The notes under the pieces: generated by a model
What the model saw: only the letters and a program-made list of their open reading frames with translations
Databases searched by the model: none
What the model was told of the DNA's origin: nothing
Made by a program: the position numbers and the translations under genes
Shown: positions 6,725 through 11,561 of the stretch, in pieces
How positions within the stretch are numbered: position 1 is the stretch's first letter
Layout: every line of letters starts with the position of its first letter
Origin: Sulfurimonas sp.
Lineage (GTDB): Bacteria > Campylobacterota > Campylobacteria > Campylobacterales > Sulfurimonadaceae
Reading direction: 5' to 3'
DNA: 11,561 nucleotides
NCBI GenBank assembly: GCA_030646745.1
Contig: JAUSKV010000067.1
Span: 1-11,561 of the forward strand

Positions 6725-7117
6725 TTATGAGTTTATCTTTACTACAGCATTTGCGAAAACTACACCGTCAACACCTAGAAGTGCCAACTCTTCTATCTCG
6801 CTCTCTTCTTCTATTCGAACCAATATTTTTGCATCAAAAAGGTAGTTGTTTGCGATGCTTTGCGCACTCAATGCCAGTTCGGACGGCACTAAAATATAGG
6901 AAGCGCCAAGAGATGAAGCATATATAATCTCTGTAATATTGCTCACGCCAAGAGCAAGAGAGATTTGATTCTCATTTATAAAATCTATAATATCTAGATT
7001 GTCCTCGCTGAATTCTAAATATAAAACAGAGGATGAGGGTGTGTTTTTTATTGCTTCAATGCATGCAATGTGGTAAAAAGAGTCACTCTTTATAAATCTA
7101 TGCCCAAAAATATACAT
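6725..7117 (-). CDS. Conserved-looking protein of unknown function, TIM-barrel-like
   Basis: A 130-aa protein with no signal peptide or membrane segment. I do not recognise a family. It shows alternating strand/helix units (YIFGHRF; SVLYLEFSED; ISLALGVSN; ASYILVPSE; AKILVRIEEE; VDGVVFAN), like part of a β/α barrel such as glycerophosphodiester phosphodiesterases. The acidic metal-binding set of those enzymes is not evident, so no activity is claimed. The start MYIFGH is chosen over an ATG 18 bp upstream because it overlaps the previous stop as TAATG, with GGAG 8 nt before it. It ends 1 bp before the NlpC/P60 gene. Coupled translation with both neighbours implies expression with the ribA operon. 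Confidence 0.75.
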   Translation of the reverse strand: MYIFGHRFIKSDSFYHIACIEAIKNTPSSSVLYLEFSEDNLDIIDFINENQISLALGVSNITEIIYASSLGASYILVPSELALSAQSIANNYLFDAKILVRIEEESEIEELALLGVDGVVFANAVVKINS

Positions 7118-7323
7118 TATCTCTTCTCCAAGCACTCTTTTGAGCAGTAATATTTGTTGTTACTTATAATGCTGTCCTCGATTTGTGTATAAACTCCACA
7201 TGCCGAGCATTCTACCATATCGCTTACATCCGATTTGTCACTATTTTTGAGAGGTTTCTTCTTAAAGAAGACGAAATAAATTATCACTACAACAGCGATA
7301 ATAAGTAAAATTTTTAGTACCAT
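7117..7323 (-). CDS. PP0621-like small membrane protein with zinc ribbon
   Basis: A 68-aa protein: an N-terminal transmembrane helix (about 3–19) and a basic KKK stop-transfer, then a cytoplasmic CSAC…YYCSKEC pattern, that is CxxC and CxxxC, a small zinc-binding treble-clef/ribbon. This layout matches the PP0621 family, whose function is unknown. It lies 3 bp downstream of rsmG and its stop overlaps the next ATG, so it is an internal operon gene. Family naming comes from memory of the pattern and has not been checked by search. Confidence 0.8.
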   Translation of the reverse strand: MVLKILLIIAVVVIIYFVFFKKKPLKNSDKSDVSDMVECSACGVYTQIEDSIISNNKYYCSKECLEKR

Positions 7324-7326
7324 AAA

Positions 7327-7908
7327 TTAATTTCCCTCTATGAGTAAGTAGTGTCTGTTTTTAGTTTTTATGATTCTGTGTTTGAGACTCTTATCCACTT
7401 CATCATAAACATTTTCGCCCTTATAAAAAAGAAGTTTTGAGTTTTCATCTCTAAACCCCTCGCTTAATTTTAAAAGCATGGCAGTATCTGTAACGGCTCT
7501 TGAAGTTATAAGCTCAAAAATCTCTTTTGGCATCTCTTCGACTCTTTTTTTAACAACAGTTACATTACTAAGACCCAAATCACCTTTTATAAACTGTAAA
7601 AAACTTGCTCTCTTGGCAAGTGGTTCTACAAGAGTTACCATAGTATCCGGTAAAGCTAAAGCCAAAATCATACCAGGAAAGCCGGCTCCCGTTCCAATAT
7701 CTAAAAGATTTTTGATTTTTGGTAAAAAGCTAACAGGAAAAACAGCGTCATAAATAAAGTTATCTACAGTTTTTTCATCTTTTGCACCCGTTAGATTGTG
7801 GATTTTATTCCACTTAAAAAGATGCTCTTTATATCTTTGAATATTATGAAAAAAATCATCAGGCAACTCTATTTTATCGCCGATAAGCGTGGCTTTTAAA
7901 TTCAACAA
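7327..7908 (-). CDS. rsmG: 16S rRNA m7G527 methyltransferase RsmG
   Basis: A 193-aa SAM-dependent methyltransferase (GidB) that adds the N7 methyl to G527 of 16S rRNA; loss in other bacteria gives low-level streptomycin resistance. Features: the family N-terminal helix with [12 protein letters not shown] (33–44), the SAM motif [13 protein letters not shown] (68–80), an acidic VTLVEP end of β2, and the RAVTD motif later. Length is a little short of E. coli RsmG (207 aa) but complete. It sits 14 bp after ribA and 3 bp before the PP0621-like gene. Confidence 0.95.
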   Translation of the reverse strand: MLNLKATLIGDKIELPDDFFHNIQRYKEHLFKWNKIHNLTGAKDEKTVDNFIYDAVFPVSFLPKIKNLLDIGTGAGFPGMILALALPDTMVTLVEPLAKRASFLQFIKGDLGLSNVTVVKKRVEEMPKEIFELITSRAVTDTAMLLKLSEGFRDENSKLLFYKGENVYDEVDKSLKHRIIKTKNRHYLLIEGN

Positions 7909-7922
7909 CTCTCCTTTGAGGT

Positions 7923-8486
7923 TTAAAAAAAATGTCCCATTTCGTCTTTTTTCGTATTAATATAATCTTCATTATATTTGTTAGACTGCATAATAATAGG
8001 TATCCGCTCAACTATCTCTATATCATTAATTGAGTTTACCTTGTCCGGGTTATTTGTGAGCAGTTTTATTTTACGAATGTTGAAATGGTGCAAAATAAAT
8101 GTAACCATCTCATATGTTCGCTCATCCGCTCTAAAGCCTAACTGATGGTTTGCTTCAATGGTATTGTACCCTTTGTCTTGAAGAGCGTAGGCATTTATCT
8201 TATTTAAAAGACCTATGTTTCGCCCCTCTTGTCGAAGGTAAATAACCATTCCATTTGTTGAAGATGCAAGTTTCAGGGCATACTCCAACTGGTCTCTGCA
8301 GTCACATTTTAGACTTCCCATGGCATCGCCTGTCAGGCACTCTGAGTGAACCCTCACTACTGGTATTTCATCCAGATTTTCTGTGTAAACTACTAAATGT
8401 TCTTTTGAGCCCTCTTTGAAAGCTTTGACTTTAAAGTTGCCAAATCTGGTTGGTAAATTGGCAATTTGAGAAATTTCTATATTCAT
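7923..8486 (-). CDS. ribA: GTP cyclohydrolase II
   Basis: A 187-aa stand-alone enzyme opening the riboflavin pathway: GTP to 2,5-diamino-6-ribosylamino-pyrimidinone phosphate, formate and pyrophosphate. The zinc ligands are Cys50, Cys61 and Cys63 in SEC–TGD–…KCDC, and the substrate loop RQEGRNIGL is at 85–93; NHQLGFRAD and LLTNNPDK follow. There is no fused dihydroxybutanone-phosphate synthase (RibB) domain. It is the first gene of a five-gene minus-strand operon and is divergent from hemB, with overlapping −10 boxes in the 67-bp gap. No strong Shine–Dalgarno sequence precedes the ATG. Confidence 0.95.
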   Translation of the reverse strand: MNIEISQIANLPTRFGNFKVKAFKEGSKEHLVVYTENLDEIPVVRVHSECLTGDAMGSLKCDCRDQLEYALKLASSTNGMVIYLRQEGRNIGLLNKINAYALQDKGYNTIEANHQLGFRADERTYEMVTFILHHFNIRKIKLLTNNPDKVNSINDIEIVERIPIIMQSNKYNEDYINTKKDEMGHFF

Positions 8487-8528
8487 TAATTTAATCTTTA
8501 AAACGGTAAAATATTTTCAATAAAAAAA

Positions 8529-8538
8529 TATTATAGCA
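8529..8538. promoter_or_regulatory. Overlapping divergent −10 boxes of ribA and hemB
   Basis: On the minus strand TGCTATAAT (8530–8538) is a perfect extended −10 for ribA. On the plus strand TATTAT (8529–8534) is a reasonable −10 for hemB, about 20 bp before its ATG. The two hexamers share five base pairs, so polymerase could serve only one direction at a time. The minus-strand box is the stronger of the two. Confidence 0.5.
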
Positions 8539-8553
8539 AAAAAAAGGTTTAAA

Positions 8554-9528
8554 ATGTTTCAAAGATTTCGTAGAACTCGTTTAAATAAACATCTTCGTGC
8601 ATTAGTGCGGGAAACAAGCGTGAGTGTGAATGACTTTATCTATCCTCTTTTCATTCGCAGCGGTAAGGGAATTAAGACAGAAATAGCCTCCATGCCGGGC
8701 GTTTTTCAAATGAGTATTGATGAGGTTTTAAAAGAGTGTGAGGAGCTGAAATCGCTTGGAATTTACTCCATCCTTCTTTTTGGAATTCCTGATGTAAAAG
8801 ACTCTATCGGTTCAGACTCCTTGTGTGAACATGGAATTATCGCTTCGAGTATCCGTGCAATAAAAGAAGCACATCCCGATATGTTTGTTGTAACCGACTT
8901 GTGTTTTTGTGAATATACAGATCATGGACATTGCGGAATAATTGACATGAAAACCCAGAGCGTAAATAATGATGCGACACTGGAAATTTCAGGCAAACAA
9001 GCGGTAATTCATGCAAAGGCAGGTGCTGACATGATTGCACCATCCGGCATGATGGACGGAATTATAGAAACTCTCAGAACTGCTTTAGACGAGGCTGGAT
9101 TTGAGAACTTACCAATTATGAGCTACTCAACAAAATTTGCAAGCGGATATTATGGACCATTTCGTGATGTAGCAGAGTCAGCTCCGAGTTTTGGCGACCG
9201 TGCTTCGTACCAGATGGATCCTGCAAACCGTCGTGAAGCTATAAAAGAGAGCATTTCAGATGAGATGCAGGGTGCAGATATTTTGATGGTGAAACCGGCT
9301 CTCGCCTATCTTGACATAGTACGAGAGATTAAAGATAACACTTCCCTTCCGATGGCGGTTTATAATGTGAGCGGAGAATATGCCATGTTAAAGCTTGCAC
9401 AAAAACATAATCTGATTGATTATGAGAGAGTGATGATGGAAAACATGATTGCTTTTAAGCGGGCTGGAGCTGATATAATCATCTCCTATCATGCAAAAGA
9501 AGTTGCAAAACTATTAAATAGTAAGTAG
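8554..9528 (+). CDS. hemB: Delta-aminolevulinic acid dehydratase (porphobilinogen synthase)
   Basis: A 324-aa cytoplasmic enzyme condensing two 5-aminolevulinate molecules to porphobilinogen in heme synthesis. The N-terminal arm [18 protein letters not shown] is typical. Zinc cysteines 117, 119 and 127 lie in [14 protein letters not shown], so it is a Zn-dependent type. The two Schiff-base lysines are Lys194 in [13 protein letters not shown] and Lys247 in MVKPALAY. It starts at an ATG preceded by an AAAGG element. It is divergent from ribA and is followed after 62 bp by argF, which appears to have its own promoter. Confidence 0.97.
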   Translation: MFQRFRRTRLNKHLRALVRETSVSVNDFIYPLFIRSGKGIKTEIASMPGVFQMSIDEVLKECEELKSLGIYSILLFGIPDVKDSIGSDSLCEHGIIASSIRAIKEAHPDMFVVTDLCFCEYTDHGHCGIIDMKTQSVNNDATLEISGKQAVIHAKAGADMIAPSGMMDGIIETLRTALDEAGFENLPIMSYSTKFASGYYGPFRDVAESAPSFGDRASYQMDPANRREAIKESISDEMQGADILMVKPALAYLDIVREIKDNTSLPMAVYNVSGEYAMLKLAQKHNLIDYERVMMENMIAFKRAGADIIISYHAKEVAKLLNSK

Positions 9529-9550
9529 TTTTTGTTAATTTAAAGAAAAC

Positions 9551-9556
9551 TATATT
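9551..9556 (+). promoter_or_regulatory. Possible −10 box of argF
   Basis: TATATT in the 62-bp AT-rich gap between hemB and argF, about 35 bp before the argF start. No −35 is evident. This is a weak call; read-through from hemB is also possible since no hairpin separates the two genes. Confidence 0.3.
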
Positions 9557-9590
9557 AAAATCAACAATAAATTATTTACAGGAAAAGAAT

Positions 9591-10511
9591 TTGAGACATT
9601 TTTTAACACTGAGAGATTTTACAAAAGATGAGATTTTAGAGATTATTGATGTTGGTCTTGCGATAAAAAAAGATTTAAAAGCGGGCATTTACAAGGAAGA
9701 ACTCAAAAATCAAACCTTAGCGATGATATTTGAAAAAAGCTCAACAAGAACAAGAGTGAGTTTTGAAGTTGGAATGTATCAGCTTGGCGGGCATGCGCTG
9801 TTTCTCTCCAATCGTGATATCCATTTGGGTCGTGGAGAGCCTGTGAAAGATACATCTCGTGTTATTTCGAGTATGTGCGACATGGTTATGATTCGAACTT
9901 TTGAGCAGTCGATGATAGAGGAGTTTGCAAAATATTCTAAAGTTCCTGTTATCAACGGTTTGACCGACTCCTATCATCCGGTGCAACTTTTGGCAGATTA
10001 CATGACTATGGTTGAGTATGGCGTGGCAGAGAATGCGATTGTTGCCTACATCGGCGATGGAAATAACATGACACATTCATGGATGATGTTGGCTGCAAAA
10101 CTGGGTTTTGAGCTTAGAATTGCAACACCGAAAGGGTATGAAGTAAACGGCAAAATTCTCGAAGAGGCTCTTAAAATGGCCAAAGAGAGCGGTGCAGTTA
10201 TAAAGGTTTCAAACGACCCAAAAGAGGCGGTGCATGGGGCTACGATAGTTACTACAGATACATGGGCTTCAATGGGGCAAGAGTCAGAAAAAGAGGAGAG
10301 AATAAAAGCTTTCAAAGGGTACATGGTCGATGATCTGATGATGTGTTTGGCAAAAAAAGATGCGAAATTTTTACACTGTCTTCCAGCCTACCGCGGTCAA
10401 GAGGTCTCCGCTGAAGTTTTAGAGAGCCACTGCGAGATAGTTTTTAATGAAGCGGAAAATAGACTGCATGCGCAAAAAGGGTTGATGGTTTGGTTAAACA
10501 AGCATAAATGA
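9591..10511 (+). CDS. argF: Ornithine carbamoyltransferase
   Basis: A 306-aa enzyme making citrulline from ornithine and carbamoyl phosphate in arginine synthesis. Carbamoyl-phosphate motif STRTR at 51–55, HPVQ at 129–132, ornithine-site DTWASMG at 223–229, and HCLP with the catalytic cysteine at 262–265. The start is TTG, chosen because AGGA stands 7 nt upstream and the protein then begins in the standard [10 protein letters not shown] form; no better in-frame ATG exists nearby. Its TGA overlaps the uppP ATG (ATGA), coupling the two. TTG may lower its translation. Confidence 0.96.
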   Translation: MRHFLTLRDFTKDEILEIIDVGLAIKKDLKAGIYKEELKNQTLAMIFEKSSTRTRVSFEVGMYQLGGHALFLSNRDIHLGRGEPVKDTSRVISSMCDMVMIRTFEQSMIEEFAKYSKVPVINGLTDSYHPVQLLADYMTMVEYGVAENAIVAYIGDGNNMTHSWMMLAAKLGFELRIATPKGYEVNGKILEEALKMAKESGAVIKVSNDPKEAVHGATIVTTDTWASMGQESEKEERIKAFKGYMVDDLMMCLAKKDAKFLHCLPAYRGQEVSAEVLESHCEIVFNEAENRLHAQKGLMVWLNKHK

Positions 10512-11275
10512 CACTCCTCGATGCACTCATCCTAGGAACCCTTGAGGGTTTAACGGAGTTTTTGCCTATTTCAAGCACGGGACACCTTATATTGGCTTCT
10601 CATCTTTTGGGGATTGAGCAGACAGTCGCCCATAAAACATTCGAAGTTGTTATTCAGCTTGGAAGTATTTTGGCAGTTCTCTTTTTGTTTGTACAAAGAC
10701 TTCTTACAAACAGAATGCTTTGGATTAAAATAGCCGTTGCATTTTTGCCGACAGCCGTTTTTGGCTTTTTGTTTTACAAAACAATCAAATCACTTTTTGG
10801 GATAGAAACTGTCTCTGTTATGCTTATTGCCGGCGGTTTGATTTTTTTGATTATTGAATATTTCAGAAGAAATCGTGATGATAGCAAAGACAAAAGCGTA
10901 GATGATTTGAGTATTAAAGAGTCTTTGTTGATAGGAGTGTTTCAAAGCCTCTCCATGGTGCCGGGGACAAGCCGCTCAGGTGCCACGATGATAGGCGGAC
11001 TCTTTGCAGGACTCTCTCGCAAAAGTGCGGCTGAGTTCTCTTTTTTACTCGCAATTCCCACCATGTTCGCGGCAACAGCTTATGATTTATATAAAAACAG
11101 AGCAACAATGGTTATCGACGATTACGCACTTTTGGCTGTTGGATTTGTAACTGCCTTTGTTGTTGCATTTTTTACCGTAAAAGCTATGATGAAGTTTCTT
11201 ACTACCCACACATTTGTAGTATTCGGCATATATAGAATTATTGTCGGTCTTGCTTTTTGGTTTTTTGTAGTTTAA
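10508..11275 (+). CDS. uppP: Undecaprenyl-diphosphatase
   Basis: A 255-aa polytopic membrane protein (BacA/UppP) that removes a phosphate from undecaprenyl pyrophosphate so the lipid can be reused for cell wall export; extra copies confer bacitracin resistance. Signature motifs: [14 protein letters not shown] (13–26) and [16 protein letters not shown] (146–161), both at the membrane. Several hydrophobic helices lie between and after them. The start overlaps the argF stop by 4 bp. It converges on the trpS end. Confidence 0.96.
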   Translation: MTLLDALILGTLEGLTEFLPISSTGHLILASHLLGIEQTVAHKTFEVVIQLGSILAVLFLFVQRLLTNRMLWIKIAVAFLPTAVFGFLFYKTIKSLFGIETVSVMLIAGGLIFLIIEYFRRNRDDSKDKSVDDLSIKESLLIGVFQSLSMVPGTSRSGATMIGGLFAGLSRKSAAEFSFLLAIPTMFAATAYDLYKNRATMVIDDYALLAVGFVTAFVVAFFTVKAMMKFLTTHTFVVFGIYRIIVGLAFWFFVV

Positions 11276-11276
11276 C

Positions 11277-11300
11277 TACTAAAGAGTAAAATCTTTAGTA
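11277..11300. terminator. Hairpin between uppP and the detached trpS tail
   Basis: A perfect 8-bp inverted repeat, TACTAAAG / CTTTAGTA, with an 8-nt loop lies 2 bp after the uppP stop and includes the stop of the detached trpS tail. Only TTT follows, so it is a weak, possibly bidirectional, terminator. In the second trpS copy the matching left arm is broken by the REP unit, leaving just AAAG/CTTT. Confidence 0.45.
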
Positions 11301-11405
11301 TTTGATTCCCGTTACTCTTCTTATCTTCTCAATCATCGGCATCGCCGCTTCTTTGGCTTTTATGCTTCCCATTTTTAAAATTTCTCTCACTTCGTTTTGA
11401 TTTTT
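11295..11405 (-). pseudogene. Detached 3' end of trpS (36 codons + stop)
   Basis: On the minus strand this segment reads KNQNEVREILKMGS…RRVTGIKY-stop, the usual C-terminal helix of tryptophanyl-tRNA synthetase (IL-x-x-G-x-x-KA pattern, then I-x-x-(I/V)RR). Bases 11281–11335 match 11507–11561 at 54 of 55 positions; the one difference is synonymous (Ile ATT versus ATA). It has no start and its frame runs upstream into a REP hairpin, so the 66-codon open frame across the junction is not a real gene. The duplicate begins exactly at a REP boundary. Confidence 0.8.
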
Positions 11406-11505
11406 CTCGCTCCTAAGCTCCAGCTTGGGAGTGTGTACTTCAGCCAATGTGTTAAAATCCATTGCAAGTGCTGTATGTATTCCCAATGAGGACATTGGGA
11501 ACGAG
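11406..11505. repeat. Inverted pair of REP-like hairpins (R2 and R3), BIME-like
   Basis: R2 (11406–11438, +) starts CTCG and folds CTCCTAAGCT against AGCTTGGGAG with one G·T pair. R3 (11473–11505, −) has a perfect 9-bp stem TTCCCAATG / CATTGGGAA with an AGGA loop and ends CGAG. A 34-bp linker joins them. Each hairpin is followed, on its own strand, by GGA[AG]T[AG][CT][AG]TAC, shared with R1 at 1364–1397. This is the arrangement of a bacterial interspersed mosaic element, with CTCG/CGAG in the place of the tetranucleotide read by RAYT transposases. The unit separates the two trpS 3' ends. Confidence 0.75.
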
Positions 11506-11520
11506 GAAAGAGTAAAATCT

Positions 11521-11561
11521 TTAGTATTTGATTCCCGTTACTCTTCTTATCTTCTCTATCA
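11521..11561 (-). CDS. trpS: Tryptophanyl-tRNA synthetase, last 13 codons only
   Basis: Only the C-terminus IEKIRRVTGIKY and stop are inside the window; the gene continues beyond 11561. It is taken as the functional copy because the other copy of this end (11295–11405) is cut off by the REP unit. The product would charge tRNA-Trp. Identification rests on a short C-terminal helix pattern, helped by the longer duplicate, and the family name is likely but not proven from the window. Confidence 0.6.
   Translation of the reverse strand, partial: IEKIRRVTGIKY

Noticed and set aside
11295..11495. A 66-aa open frame on the minus strand across the REP pair and trpS tail
   Set aside because: Its first ~30 residues translate REP hairpins and linker, and the rest is the copied trpS end; there is no ribosome site. 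It is a junction artefact.
1..11561. CRISPR array, tRNA or rRNA genes
   Set aside because: No evenly spaced direct repeats and no cloverleaf or rRNA-like sequence were seen on either strand.

Overview
The window looks like chromosomal DNA from a Campylobacterota (epsilonproteobacterial) species, most like Sulfurimonas or a close relative. The reasons are low GC, tightly packed short operons, and a core set typical of that group: ribA–rsmG–small membrane protein on one strand, hemB–argF–uppP on the other, and trpS converging on uppP. The genus is inferred from gene content and protein style, not from a database search.

Layout. (1) Positions 1–1325 (+) hold the 3' part of a divergent histidine-kinase-like gene followed 1 bp later by a stand-alone receiver-like protein; this is the most AT-rich, accessory-looking part. 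(2) Positions 1326–2155 form a small patchwork on the minus strand: a REP-like hairpin, a detached copy of the last 37 codons of the agmatine deiminase gene, and a Phd-like/MazF-like toxin–antitoxin pair with an 11-bp palindromic operator. (3) Positions 2156–4184 hold intact agmatine deiminase (−) and alanine racemase (+), divergent with only 16 bp between start codons. (4) Positions 4181–6145 (−) encode a membrane heme-c-motif/degenerate GGDEF/EAL protein whose stop codon overlaps that of alr. (5) Positions 6229–8486 (−) are a compact operon read ribA → rsmG → PP0621-like protein → small unknown protein → NlpC/P60 lipoprotein. (6) Positions 8554–11275 (+) carry hemB, then argF–uppP with a 4-bp overlap. 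(7) Positions 11276–11561 hold a detached copy of the last 36 codons of trpS, an inverted pair of REP-like hairpins, and the true trpS 3' end running off the window.

Most core genes serve ordinary metabolism: riboflavin, heme, arginine and polyamine synthesis, and cell wall lipid and D-alanine supply. The unusual part is that two unrelated genes (agmatine deiminase and trpS) each have their last ~36–37 codons plus stop codon duplicated downstream. Each duplicate sits beside the same ~34-bp REP-like hairpin family, and one encloses a toxin–antitoxin module. In the first case the duplicate differs almost only at synonymous sites, with a long identical core. That is the pattern left when mobile DNA enters the 3' end of a gene and supplies a replacement end. 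No recombinase gene is visible in the window, so the mechanism is open.
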